Positions 46,191 through 57,668 are shown, counted from the stretch's first letter. The stretch: 64,000 nucleotides of DNA from Halocaridina rubra (GCA_037179515.1 JAXCGZ010005702.1:125001-189000), one strand, 5' to 3'. Notes: a model not told the origin generated them from the letters alone. A program made the numbers and translations.

Positions 46191-47255
46191 ATGGTAATTA
46201 GTATCCACACTCCAGGACTAGCAAAGGCTGCAAATGTGTTAAAGTCTAATGGTCACAAGTTGGCCGATGAAGATATTGATAGTGATGTACTTGTGAACAT
46301 TGGCATTGTTATTGGTGCCTTACATTTTAGTCAGTTTGTTAGTGGCATTAACAAGTGGGATGTCTATAGTTTGATGGAAACACCAGGTGGTGCCATGTTG
46401 TATGGCCATATTCCTCGTGATACTCAACATGGATCCAGTAATGTGCAGAACCATCTTGTTATGCGAGTAGGAACACAGTTATTGCCTACTACTACACAAG
46501 AGTTGATTGATGAGGCCATAAAGCCTGTTAATAAGTTGTTAAGTGAAGAGGCCATAGAACCTGTCAATAAGAAGCGGGAGTCAGAGAGTACTGGAGTATA
46601 TAAACATGAAGTGAGTTACGAAGAAAAAACTACACTTGGAAGTTTTAAAGATTCTGTTCCCTGGAAGCCTATCCACACTCCTCTCCCACACAATTTTCAG
46701 AGAGCCTTTGGACAAATGAAGTCTCTAGAAGAACAGTTGGAGGAGATATTGGAGAATTTTCATTTAGGTAATATGCTGGATGCTTGTACCAGTGAAGAGA
46801 AACAGTTTGATGTATACAATACTGCAGATATAGAGTGGGTAATGGCTGAAATATCACTGCAAGCATGGAATTTCAACAATGCAAGACTTCAAAGGGTACC
46901 GGATCAGTGCCTTTCTGAAAAATCTACATCTCCTGAAGAAACAATCTTTAGTTTAATCTGGAATGTTAATACAGACAAGTTGTTTTTGAAAGATCTAAAG
47001 GCTAGAGATGAAGTGTTGACCAAACAGAAACTTCTGTCACTGAAGAGTATAGTTATTGACCCCTTAGGTCCAATTTCACCCTTACTAAGAAGAGGAAAAA
47101 TTCTTATTCAGAGAGCCTGGTTTGAAAAGCTCTCATGGGAATACCTATTGTCAGAAGCATGCAAAGAGGAATCATCAAATTATGAAAGATCAGAACGTCA
47201 AACTGCCCAAAGCGCTGAAGAATCGTGGGTATGTTTAATTATTGATGCTAAATAG
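46191..47255 (+). pseudogene. BEL protease end joined to a pol fragment (internal deletion)
   Basis: The first part (ISIHTPGLAKAANVL, WDVYSLMETPGGAMLYG) completes the DUF1758 region. The middle (VPWKPIHTPLPHNFQRAFG) resembles the start of Pao RT. The last part (FSLIWNVNTDKLFLK, KSIVIDPLGPISPLLRRGKI) is the peptidase-A17/post-RT segment. The catalytic palm is missing, so a deletion joins separated parts in one open frame. Confidence 0.78.
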
Positions 47256-47307
47256 TAGCAAGGATAGGGGGACCCCCCCTTTTTTCCTTTTTTGGAGGGG
47301 CCCAGGA

Positions 47308-48220
47308 TGTCTTGAATATATTTCAAGACAGTTTATTTCTACGTACATATGTAAGTGTTCTTTTGCATGATAGCTTTGTTTATTGTAGTTTAAGTGCATG
47401 TATGTAGATTTACAGACATTGTATGTATACTTATTCAATTATATTAATTTTACGTATATGAATACGCATTCATTTATAGTATGTATAAGTATTTTTATTC
47501 CTAGTGTATGTATAGCTCCGAAGTCGAGAGCGAAATCTGCTTTGGCAAGCTTTCTGCCAAGTAACCTTTTACCGCGTCAAGTTCTTCGCAATTATAATTG
47601 TCCATTTGGTCAGAACATGATGTTTCTTAAGCTGAATGAACGATAGAGTTTGTGCTTTGTTTTATTTGTGAGTTTCTTCTCAGTTGCTGTCGTGAGATGC
47701 TACGAGGCACTCATGTTTACTGTGTTTATTGACAGTACTTATAAGTTTGTTAATGAGTAATTAGTTGCTCTCGTGAGGCACTACGCAGTAGAGATACATG
47801 ATTTGAAGATATTCAAGTTTGATTCGGAGTCCCGTGATTGCTGACGACATTTGGGTTTTCCGGATAGATGAGTACAGATTTAACTTATTTCTAACAATGT
47901 TTATGACTACATGTGAGGACAGAATGAGCTCATTTAATTGAACACTGGTAGGTAGAATGTATGTTGGAAAATTTATTATTCTGTATGAAGTTTTGCTTTA
48001 AGGTGAGGAGAGTTTATTTAATCATTCACATATCAATAGTTCACAAACCCCCTTATAATATATTTGCATATATGTCTATGCATGTAATATTAATTATATT
48101 TTATTGGTAGAGGATTTAATTTTGGGATCGCTTATAGGCCTCTACCGAAGCCGTGTCAGGATTTCCGAATTTAGGGGGTTATAAGATCGAAGGGTAATAA
48201 CACATAGAAAATCCTCCACA
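47308..48220 (+). repeat. BEL 3' LTR
   Basis: 913 bp, starts TGTCTTGAATA and ends ATCCTCCACA, followed by the right target duplication actac at 48221-48225. Confidence 0.93.
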
Positions 48221-48225
48221 ACTAC

Positions 48226-48560
48226 CAACATAATTAGTGCCATTGTATATGGCCAAATGATGAACTCCACTCACCCTGGTACTTCTGAACAAGGAGTTAA
48301 TGAAATCTACCGATTTAGCAACTTAGCAACTATTAAACTTCCTAAAAATGTTCCTGGAGACCATTGTCTGAAGGTCAACCCAACCACGGCATCTCTTGTA
48401 ACTGCACAATCTTACTTTGCTAATGACCCAGTTGCAATAACAACTGAAGGACTTGCAACCATGGAAAATGTACAGAGCCTTCAAGAAAGCAGGAAAAATC
48501 TCTTCAGTCTCCTGGAGGGACAACTCTCAAGAATACTGTCATTGATTTATCTCTAAAAAG
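48226..48560 (+). pseudogene. LINE ORF1, second part after the BEL insertion
   Basis: An open frame reading IYRFSNLATIKLPKNVPGDH and SLQESRKNLFSLLEGQL continues across the insertion point from 42844. I infer it is the C-terminal end of the interrupted ORF1 from position and orientation. Whether it belongs to LINE-2, copy F or another element is not resolved. Confidence 0.5.
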
Positions 48561-48714
48561 CCAAGAATATAACTACATGAGACCTTAAATAAATGCAGAA
48601 AAACAAACAAATAGCCACACCATGAAATAAAAGGAAAAAAAAATAGTTGAGGGAGGACCTCAACTTTAAAATCCTTATAAAAAAAGGTAAACCCCTACCC
48701 CCTGACATGGCAGA

Positions 48715-50413
48715 AGATTCAACTCTGATAAGCTTCCAAGATGCTGGAGACAAGCAAACGTGGTACCTATATTCAAATCGTGAGGGAGGGATACAGCTAT
48801 AAACTATAGATCTGTTTCCTTAACCAGCATAGTTTACAAAGTTATAGAGAAACTAATAAGAAAACACATCTCTCTTCACTTGAAATCCTTCAGTTTTTTC
48901 AGTGAGACAACATGGTTTCAGTGAAGGTAGATCTATTGAATATTAAACCCATATATTCTATAAATACATAGTAATCCAAGAAAGATTTAATGAAACGTCC
49001 TTCAGCCCTTTTTGCTTACTTTATTCTCAAGACGCCGAAAAACAACAGAAAATGGTATATTCAGTGGTACACTCATCTAATTAAAATTATTATATTATAT
49101 TTGTTATAATGTGAAAACAATGTCTTCTTGCAGACAATATCAGCAAAAGCTTAATAATTTCTTTTTAAAAGGATGTATAAATAATATATCTTCAACAAAT
49201 TCAACAGTAACAAACTTATTACAATTTTAGGATGAGGTTCAGCGAATCTTACAGGAAATAGAGGGCTTGGCATAATGCATATTCCTAGACTTCCAGAAGG
49301 CATTTGATACGATCCCACACAGGAGACTTATTAAGAAGCTGTAAGCAATGGCAAGGATAAGTGCAGATGTCTTGGAATGGATAAAAGCTTATTTAGAAGG
49401 AAGGGAGCAGAGGGTTAGAGTAAGACACTCAGTGTCTGACTGGAGAAGAGTCAGCAAGTGGGTTCAGCAGGTTTCAGTTTTAGGGCCACTTTTATCCCTT
49501 GTATATGTAAGTGACCTACCAGAGTCTGTAAATTCATTCATGAATATGTATGCAGATGATGCATAGATTTTGAAGACAGCAAGAAACGAGAAAATGGTAG
49601 ACAACTTCATTAAGAATTAAATAGTCTGCATAAGTGGTCAGAAAAGTGGCTAATGAAATTCAGTACTTCAAAATGTAAGGTAATTAGAATGGGTAGAAGT
49701 GGAAGAATGATCAAGCTTGAATGCTCAGTAGCAGGAGTAGAACGTCAAGAGACAGTGAATAAGAGAGATCTAGGAGTAAACATACTGGCAAATTTGTTTC
49801 CAGAAAGGCATATAAATGGGATAGTAAAGGTAGCATATGCTTTCTAGGCAAATACAAGGATAGCCTTCAGGCACATGGACAAGAAAATGTTCAGAACTAT
49901 CTATGTAACCTGTGTGAGGTCAAAGCTTGAATATGCAGCCCCCTTTTTGAATCCACACTTGAAAACATAGTAAAGCTGAAAAAAGTTCAGAGACAAGCCA
50001 CGAAACTGGTGCTAGAAATACACAATCTCAGTTATGAAGGGAGGCTGAGGGAATTAGACTTACCGACGCTTGAAGCTAGAAAAATGAAGGGAATATGGTG
50101 ATGGTTTCTAAATTCCTTCATGGTTTTGACAGATTAGATAGGGATAAATATTTTGATATGGCTGGTACTAGAACTAGAGGTCATAGTTTGAAGCTTCGTA
50201 AGAAAACTCCTTTGCAGGATGTAAAGAAGTAGCTTTTTAGTGTAAAAGTAGTTGATGATTGGAATTGGCTAAATGAGGAGGTAGTTAATGTTAACTCAAT
50301 CCATAGGTTTAAGGACAAGTATGATAAGTATCACTAAGTACAAAAATGGAACCGACGAGGAGACGGGGAAGTATGAGCATGGGCTCTTTCCCGTAAGCAC
50401 AATAAGGTAATTA
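48715..50413 (+). pseudogene. LINE copy F: decayed, with a ~255-bp insertion
   Basis: Same family as A-E, on the plus strand: LTSIVYKVIEKLIRKHISLHL, FLDFQKAFDTIPH, VLGPLLSLVYVSDLPESVN and MYADDA are recognisable, with many stops. Between about 48943 and 49197, ~255 bases of unrelated AT-rich sequence interrupt the region that reads GRSTVTN in other copies. The 3' hairpin is present near 50366-50398, with one extra G in the stem. Confidence 0.85.
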
Positions 50414-50660
50414 TTCTCTGTACTTGGATAGAATGGCCAGCCTTAGGAGGTGCGAGGCTCAATTGGTAACAATTTTGGTCTCCTCCAGGTTCTCAGCCAT
50501 TTGTGCCAAGGTCTGCTGAATCATGAAAATATAAAAAAGTCTCTTATAGCCTTTATATCTCTGTGGTAGAATGGCAAGCAATCAAAATGTGAGCTTAAAA
50601 AAGCATGTGAGTTAATAGATCAAATAGATGCAAGCTACATTTTGATATAAAATTGCATAC
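50414..50660. other. Spacer between LINE copies F and E
   Basis: No reading frame. It contains a tRNA-like pair of box motifs (aggctcaattgg at 50455 and ggttctcagcc at 50488), discussed as a finding. Confidence 0.5.
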
Positions 50661-50663
50661 ATG

Positions 50664-52537
50664 TAGCTAAGGAGTGGAGAGACAAATGCTGGAAAAGGTA
50701 TAGGAGGAGAAAAAACATAAATGCCTGGCAAACCTACAAAAGAGCAAGAAATGACTACCTAAGTAAAAGGAGAGAGGCAGAGAGAGACTATGAGAGGAAC
50801 ATCACCAGGAAGGCTACAGAAAATCCCAAGCTTTTCCACAGCTTTATCAGAGGAAAACTGAAGGTAAAAGAACAGGTTTTAAGGCTAAAGAGAGCGGATG
50901 GAAGCATCACCGAGATGGATGAAGAGATCTGTAAAGAATTGAACAAGGAGTTTCAGTCAGTATTTACAATAGAAAATACCCCACCCCCTCAGATTGCAGT
51001 GATAGAAGCTCAAGGGACGGTATTAGAGAACATCAACCTTACAGCCACAGAGGTATGCAAAGCGCTGATGGATTTAGATGTTCATAAAGCTACAGGTCCT
51101 GATGACATATCCCCTCATGTGCTTAAAAAATGCGCAAACACAATATCAGTGGCACTAAGTATCATATTTAAGGAGTCACTGGAGTCGGGGGAGATTCCAA
51201 GATGCTGGAAACAAGCAAATGTGATACCTATCTTCAAAAAGGGAAGGAGGGATACGGCTCTGAACTATAGACCAGTTTCCTTGACCAGCATAGTTTGCAA
51301 AGTTATGGAGAAACTACTAAGGAAACATATCTCTCTTCACTTGGAATCCTTCAACTTTTTGTCAGTGAGGCAACATGGCTTCAGAGAAGGTAGATCAACA
51401 GTAACAAACTTATTAGAATTTTATGATGAGGTAAGCCAAATCTTACAGGAAAGAGAGGGCTGGGCAGATTGCATATTCCTAGACTTCCAGAAAGCGTTTG
51501 ACACTGTTCCACATGGGAGACTTATTAGGAAGCTGCAATCAATGGCTAGAATAGGTGGAAATGTTTTGGAATGGATAAAAGCTTACTTAGAAGGAAGGGA
51601 ACAGAGGGTTAGAGTAAGACACTCAGTGTCTGAATGGAGAAGAGTTAGTAGTGGAGTTCCACAGGGTTCAGTTTTAGGGCCACTTTTGTTCCTTGTATAT
51701 GTAAATGACCTACCAGAGTCTGTAAATTCATTCATGAATATGTTTGCAGATGATGCAAAGATTGTGAAGAAAGTAAAAAACGAGAACAATGGTAGAGAAC
51801 TTCAGGAGGATCTAAATAATCTGCATGAGTGGTCAGAAAAGTGGCTAATGAAATTCAATACTTCAAAATGTAAGGTAATGAGAATGGGTACAAGTGCAAG
51901 AAGGCCCAAGCTTGACTACTCGGTGGCTGGAGTACAACTTCAAGAGACAGAAAATGAGAGAGATCTAGGAGTAAACATACTGGCAGATTTGTCTCCAGAA
52001 ATACATATAAATGGCATAGTAAGGGCAGCATATGCATTCTTATCAAATGTAAGGGTAGCCTTCAGGCACATGGACAAGGAAATGTTCAGAAATATTTATG
52101 TAACCTATGTGAGGCCAAAACTCGAATATGCAGCCCCCTTTTGGAATCCGCACTTGAAAAAGCACATAGCTAAGCTTGAAAAAGTTCAAAGACATGCCAC
52201 GAAACTGGTGCCAGAAATACGCAATCTCAGTTATGATGAGAGGCTGAGGGAATTAGACTTACCATCACTCGAAGCTAGAAGAGTGAGGGGGGATATGGTG
52301 ACAGTCTTTAAATTCCTTCATGGTTATGATAGAGTGGATAGGGATCGATATTTTGATATGGCTGGCTCTAGAACTAGAGGTCACAGTTTGAAGCTTGGTA
52401 AGAAAACTTCTTCGCAGGATGTAAGGAAATACTTTTTCAGTGTAAGAGTAGTTGATAATTGGAATTGGCTAAGCGAGGAGGTAGTTAATGCTATCTCAAT
52501 CCATAGTTTTAAGGACAGGTATGATAAGTATGACTAA
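50664..52537 (+). CDS. LINE copy E reverse transcriptase ORF (partial protein)
   Basis: The frame is open from the truncation point to the stop at 52537; the first ATG that fits is 50915 (540 residues). Numbered from that ATG, it has HKATGPDD (58-64), NYRPVSLTS (118-125), QHGFREGRST (153-162), catalytic Asp190 in FLDFQKAFD, GVPQGSVLGP (247-256), the FADD box (277-280) and LGVNIL, then the C-terminal RTRGHSLKLGKK region. All RT catalytic aspartates are present. The protein lacks the endonuclease, so the copy cannot retrotranspose alone. Such proteins reverse-transcribe their own RNA at the nicked target. Confidence 0.9.
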
Positions 52538-52561
52538 GTATAAAATGGAAGCGATGAGGAG

Positions 52562-52594
52562 ACGGGAAGATACGAGATTTGGGCTCTTTCCCGT
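52562..52594 (+). promoter_or_regulatory. LINE 3' terminal hairpin (copy E)
   Basis: ACGGGAAG pairs with the TTTCCCGT 3' of it across an ~17-base loop. Equivalent hairpins: 7654-7686, 9388-9420 and 12656-12688 on the minus strand. Confidence 0.65.
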
Positions 52595-52617
52595 AAACAC
52601 AATTAGGTAATCACTTG

Positions 52618-52636
52618 TTTTAGTGACTATGGAATG
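52618..52636. repeat. SINE target site duplication, left
   Basis: A 19-mer (ttttagtgactatggaatg) repeated at 52831-52849 with one mismatch. Confidence 0.85.
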
Positions 52637-52830
52637 GATTCAGTTTACTTCACGAACTCCCTTTTCTACTAAGGGCTAGGACGGTTGCCTTCTTGCAAGG
52701 GACTTGTTTTGGCAGATGTAATCGTTACCCTAAGTGCATGCCCTTGCTAACCTCAGACCGTGAAGGGGCGCGAACCCTCGACCTAACACCTCAGAGTCGT
52801 GGATGCTACCGTTTGAGCCACAGTGACTAC
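52637..52830 (-). mobile_element. SINE copy 2, tRNA-derived, complete
   Basis: Read on the minus strand it begins GTAGTCACTGTGGCTCAAACGG with an A-box-like TGGCTCAAACGG (52820-52809) and a B-box-like GGTTCGCGCCC (52776-52766). These are RNA polymerase III promoter boxes of a tRNA-like head; the CTCTGAG loop hints at a Gln-type tRNA, which is only a guess. The body runs to gggagttcgtgaagt with no poly(A). A 19-bp target duplication flanks it. Confidence 0.85.
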
Positions 52831-52989
52831 TTTTAGTCACTATGGAATGATTTATTAAAAATATCAATTTATTTTTCTTCAGAAAAAACAATCAGAATTT
52901 AAGTGCACTATTGGAAACAAATTATCTTTTTTGAACTTTTAAAAATCACTTAATATTCATATTATTATTGCTTTTTTATTATGATAAAG

Positions 52990-53540
52990 TTATATTTTCC
53001 TGCTTTTTTCTCTGCAAAGTCTTTTAGAATGTTGTCTAAGTTTAATGGCTATAATTGCTAAACTGTTCAAACGTTCTTGCTGAATTGATGATCTCAGGCA
53101 AGCTTTGATCAGTTTCAGCTTGAACAAACTTCTTTCTCCAGATGCCACAGTCACTGGGATTGTTAAGGAAATCCGAAGAGCAAGAAATAAATTTGGATAT
53201 GCAGTAGACCTGTTGTTGCAAGAAAAGAATTCAAGCATTTTCATGGGGTTTTGAATCTCTGCTGGCAGAATTGGCTTTAGTGTCTCGATTTCCTCACAAA
53301 GCATGTATCTATTTTTATTAACCAGCTTTGTAGCTTTAACTTGATCTTTTTCCTGTGCCAGCTAGACCTCTGTCAACACTACTTCCACATCTGCTGTACA
53401 TTTTCTTATGGTGTCCTTGGACAGGTCCAGAAATTGCACAAGAATCAAAATAAATTTTGATGCTTTTTCTGCTGTTCAAGCAGCGTTTTGGATTCTAAGT
53501 CTTGTAATTTTAAGCTCTGGGTAAAATAAAATATATAGCA
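52990..53540 (-). pseudogene. hAT transposase relic (C-terminal dimerisation region)
   Basis: The minus-strand frame ends with YPNLFLALRISLTIPVTV, ASGERSLFKLKLIKACLRSS and QERLNSLAIIAI. This is the conserved hAT C-terminal dimerisation motif, also seen in ZMYM1-like proteins. Upstream sequence (to about 53540) continues with stops, e.g. near 53365. The N-terminal BED finger and catalytic core are not present here. Confidence 0.8.
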
Positions 53541-53806
53541 AAACTCAAGCTTTATTCTTGAAGCTGGTATAATAAAAAAAAAAAAGCCACTCATCCGGGC
53601 ATCAACAATAGACGATTCAAGTATAAGTACTTGACTATCACAATAAGAGAATTAAACTATTTAATAGGATCAGAAGCTATGAACCTTTATAATGTATACT
53701 TAGATTATTTATTTAGTAGATCATAATAAATTAATGGACACAAGCATAAACCAATTAATATTACAAATAAATGCAAACAAACAGGAAATAAATACTAATA
53801 AGAAAG

Positions 53807-53859
53807 CAATCAGAATAAATAATGAGAAACAATAATAAATAATTATACCTCGACTCTCA
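53807..53859 (-). repeat. Gypsy-2 3' LTR, shared start segment
   Basis: Begins TGAGAGTCGAGG on the minus strand and matches 57721-57669. A purine-rich tract (gggaaaaggaaa) lies immediately upstream, as expected for a polypurine tract. The LTR continues below 53807, possibly to about 53590, but has no second copy to fix its end. Confidence 0.7.
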
Positions 53860-53958
53860 CATTTCCTTTTCCCATAGAAAAAAGAAATCAACTTCTATTT
53901 TCAAAATATTCAAGTGATTATAATTATAATACTACTTAACTTTGAATATATACCTACT

Positions 53959-55210
53959 TTATAAATCTAATCGCTCTGGTGATTTTATAGTTTTACCAGA
54001 CCTACGAAGGGATACTGGTTCTGGCGCTGTTATGGGAACATGCATGGAGTTATCAGAAACATCAACGATGCTATTACGATTTATTACATTGCTCTCTGGT
54101 TTGTTAATCAAATCAAAATTTGATGTAAGACTAGTTGGAATAGGAGGCAAAACTGGCTGACAAGTACCACCATAATTCTGATTATTACTGGGAAAAATGC
54201 ATTCTTCTACACTAGGAGTAAATCTAGGCATAAGTTAGTCTGAATGTCTTTTCCAAACTATATTGCCAAAATTTTTAAGTTGTACTTTGCAGTTACAAAC
54301 ACCAAGTACTCCTAAGATTCTGCCTTCGAACCAAGGCTTACCTTGACCATTATTTTTGACAAAAATGCATCATCTACATTATATTCTGATTTTTCAAATA
54401 TACCTTCTTTCTGCAGTGCCTTCTTCCTTTTTACTTGAGGTTTAATTTTTTCTACAGTTCCCCGAAAGTTATGGTTAAGCATATCAGCTGGAGCCTTCCC
54501 AGTGGAGTAATGTACAGCTTTTCTATTATTATACAAAAAACCTACATACTCTGGTATTAATATCCCCATCAGTAAATTTAATAATACCCTATTTGAAAGT
54601 TTTTACTGCCCTTTTGGCTAAGCCGTTAGAAGAAGGGTTATAAAGAGCAGGTGTAATGTGTTTAATGCCATTCTTCCTCAGGAAAAACTCCATCTCCTCA
54701 GACACAAAATAAGGGGCATTGTCAGAAACAATTATTTCTGGCATTCCAGAATTACAAAACTCTTCCTTAACTCAGCAATAGTTACTGCTGATGTGGTAGA
54801 TCTGGTAACATGAACATCCACAAATTTTGTGTAGGAATCTACAATTATAAAAAAATAAGAGTCACCAATTGGACCAGCATAGTCTATATGTAACCTACAC
54901 CAAGATATCCCAGTTTCTGGCCAGGATAATACCTCTGACTGTGGAGTCTGGACATTTTTAAATCAAAGTTCACAAGATTTAGTTATTTCTGAAATGTCCT
55001 GGTCCAATTTGGGCCACCAAATCCAATTATGTGCTTCTACTTTCATTGCATTGATACCATTATGACCTTCATGCAGCTGTTCTAGCGCTGCGCTGCGCAT
55101 ATGAGCAGGTATAATTACGCGGTTCCGATACAAAAGAATACCATCATAAATGCTTAAATCTGATTTGACAACAGAGTAATCAGACTATATGGGTCATTAA
55201 TCCAACCCAA
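53959..55210 (-). pseudogene. Gypsy-2 integrase and C-terminal tail relic
   Basis: Pieces on the minus strand are WWPKLDQDISEITKS, then WCRLHIDYAGPIGDSYFFII with the first catalytic Asp, SYTKFVDVHVTRSTT, FLYNNRKAVHYSTGKAPADM and, at the end, SLRRSGKTIKSPERLDL, a conserved gypsy tail. Several frame changes separate them. Confidence 0.78.
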
Positions 55211-55273
55211 TTTCACACATTGAAAAACCATACTTAAAACTGGGTCACTTCCAGTCAAAACCTTAACATTTTC

Positions 55274-56660
55274 TTAAGAAATGTCTTGATTACTCAAAGT
55301 TTCTATAATATGAACATATTTATTAGGGGTACTAGAATAAAAACTAGAATCCAGCACTGGCAACCGACTGAGTGCATCCGTGACAACATTATCTTTTCCT
55401 ACTCTAAAACTTAAGTCATAATCATACTGTGACAAAAGCAAAGGCCATCGCTGCACTCTAGCGCTTGCATTTACAGGAATCTGTTTGGTTCTACCGAAAC
55501 AATTAAAGTAATGGTTTGTGATCAGTTCTAAGAATAAATCTAGGACCCAATAAAAAATATTTAAATTTGCTTAAAATATAGACCACTGCCATGGCTTCCT
55601 TGTCTAACTGGGAGTAATTTAATTTCGCAATGATAACTTTTTATTAGCAAAATAGACTGTTTTTCTATACCATGTATTTCCTGCATCAAAACGGAGTCAA
55701 CGCCCACTGGAGATGCATCTACTTCTACAATTACTGGATGATCTTCATCAAAATTAGCAAGAAATTCAGACTTGGAGAATTCTGCTTTGACCTTATTGAA
55801 AGCATTAGCTTGTACAGATGACCATTTAGATTTGGCACCTTTCTTCAACAAATCATATAAGGGAGACAAAGTACAAGAAAAATTCTTTACAAATCTGCTA
55901 TAATAAGTAACCATACCCAAAAAGGGCTGTACATCACTAACAGACTTTGGAGGGGGTGCTTCCAGAATAGCTTCAAGTTTTTTGGGTGATGGTTTAATTC
56001 CATCTCCAGAAATGACATACCCTAAATACTCAAGAGAATCAGTATTCAAAACAGTTTTCTTTTTATTTATAGCTACACTGTGCTTTTGGAATTTCCTCAA
56101 AACTTTGCCTAGTCTTTCATCATGCTCTTTTTGTGTTTGTCCTCCAACAAGAATATCATCTAAAAAGGCTACAGCACCATCAAAATCTGATAAATAATTC
56201 TTTTGAAAGTTAGCTGGTGATGATGCCAAACCAAAAGGAAGTCTTTTATATTTAAAAAAAAAAATCTTTTTGGGTATTTATTACCAGAAGTATTTGGCTT
56301 TCATCATCAACTGATAACTGCATGTATGCATTTTCAAGATCAATTTTAGAAAATATTTTACTCTTGCCAACTACTGATAAAACCTCATCTACCCTTGGAA
56401 GTGGATATTTATTACAAACAATGTTTTTATTCAACTCTTTAAAATCTTCGCAAATCCTCATAGATTTCTTATCTGCTTTTAATACTGGAACAATGGGAGC
56501 CGCCTAAACACTGAAACTTATTGGCTTTATAATGTCATCAGCAACCAATTTATCTAAAGTATTCTCTACTAATTTCTTATAATGAAATGGCACGGTTCTA
56601 GCCTTCTGAAATTTTACTACTTCATTACCTTTAAGATTAACCTTAGCTACTATGCTCGTA
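55274..56660 (-). pseudogene. Gypsy-2 reverse transcriptase and RNase H relic
   Basis: Pieces are RICEDFKELNKNIVCNKYPL, IFSKIDLENAYMQL, then GAVAFLDDILVGGQTQKEHD with the catalytic LDD box, LEYLGYVISGDGIKPSPKK, and RNase H with VIVEVDASPVGVDSVLMQ and DLSFRVGKDNVVTDALSRLP. The longest single frame is 56229-55561 (222 codons). Breaks lie near 56250, 55640 and 55490. Confidence 0.82.
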
Positions 56661-56702
56661 ATTGGCAATTTTTAATCAGCTGACAATTTATCTAACTGAG
56701 GT

Positions 56703-57071
56703 CTAGCATCCATTACACTTTATTATTTTATTTTCACAATCAACTACACCTGTCAAAGCAGTTCCAATCTTAGACATTAAATCCCTACCAAACAAGATTC
56801 GACTGTAATTGTCAACAACATAAAATCCATGTCTTATACTGAAATCATTATAAACAACATTCACATAAACTTTACCCATGACATTAACATTACTGTTTCC
56901 ATAAGCTTTTAGTTTTTTATTACAATTTTGTATAGGTAAAACTAAGCATTGAACGCACTTGCAATCTAAAGTAGAAACTCCAGCACCACTATCAACTTCA
57001 TATGAAATTTCTTTACCATTTAAGTGTAAATTAATCTTGATTATTACAGTGGGGTTATTTTCTGCACTCAA
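56703..57071 (-). pseudogene. Gypsy-2 protease
   Basis: The open frame has KEISYEVDSGAGVSTLD with the retropepsin DSGA motif and ILFGRDLMSKIG near the end, the usual ILGRD-type motif. The active-site Asp is retained. Confidence 0.8.
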
Positions 57072-57218
57072 AATCCTGTTTTCTTTCCCTACTGGAGCAG
57101 ATTCATTTAAACTTAGTAACTGATTACAATCAATATCTTCCTCAAGTAGGATTTTTTATAAACTGCATTAGCTTTTTTCTTACACTTTCTGGTTTTATTT
57201 TATTTATTTATTTATTTT

Positions 57219-57530
57219 TTATTTTTTTGTCAAAGTGGTATGGCTGGTTTTTCCGTCACCATACTTTTGGTTCTCGGAACTCTGAGAAAACTTTGAACCC
57301 TGGGAAACTTCCTTATTAAAATGACAAACTTTTTTGAAGTGTCCCTTTTTGTTACACACTGAACAAGTAATATGAGAAAAAACGACAATGCTTACTATGG
57401 TGAGGGTAACCACAATGTCGGCATCTTGCCTCTTTTCTACCATTAGGAGTAAACGTAGGAGTAGGCCTAGGCCTATTTGAATCAATATTCAAAGCATTCA
57501 CTTGAGTAGGAAGTTTTCCAACACCAAAAG
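57219..57530 (-). pseudogene. Gypsy-2 gag zinc-knuckle region
   Basis: Two Cys/His knuckles can be read, CRHCGYPHHSKHC (frame change between) and CSVCNKKGHFKKVC. Everything N-terminal of KLPTQVNALNI is missing because the SINE and 5' LTR remnant follow directly. Confidence 0.75.
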
Positions 57531-57668
57531 CTTGCGAAGGACTTGTTTTGGCAGATGTAATCGTTTCCCTGAGTGTATGCCCTTACTAACCTCAGTTCAT
57601 GACGGGGCATGAACCCTCGACCTGCCACCTCAGAGTCGCGGACGCTACCATTTTGCCACGGAGACTAT
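57531..57668 (-). mobile_element. SINE copy 3 (fragment)
   Basis: Matches SINE copy 2 from cttgc.aggacttgttttgg through the B-box (gaaccctcgacctg) to the A-box end (gctaccattttgccac). The tail part beyond gacttg is missing. It sits exactly between the gag remnant and 5' LTR remnant of Gypsy-2. Confidence 0.8.

Larger units (their letters stand above)
42845..48220 (+). mobile_element. BEL/Pao LTR retrotransposon, internally deleted
   Basis: Bounded by two LTRs (TG...CA) and a perfect 5-bp target duplication. Internal order: leader, gag, zinc knuckles, protease and part of pol. The BEL/Pao family is shown by the gag motif KLPQFSGNYDEWKELWNTF and the pol segment DPLGPISPLLRRGKILIQ. The catalytic RT palm, RNase H and integrase are absent, so about half of pol is deleted. 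Frameshifts and stops are scattered, so it is dead. Confidence 0.92.
50664..52614 (+). mobile_element. LINE copy E: 5'-truncated with intact RT frame
   Basis: Begins inside the linker (KEWRDKCWKRYRRRK), so the endonuclease is missing. It ends with the family hairpin (52562-52594) and aattaggtaatcac. It is about 95 percent similar by eye to copy C in the RT region. Confidence 0.9.

Noticed and set aside
49199..49350. Suspected intact RT in LINE copy F
   Set aside because: Several stops and frame changes interrupt the motifs; only fragments remain.
52760..52825. tRNA-like sequence considered as a functional tRNA gene
   Set aside because: It lacks a proper acceptor stem, continues into a shared body and occurs in three copies with a target duplication, so it is a SINE head.
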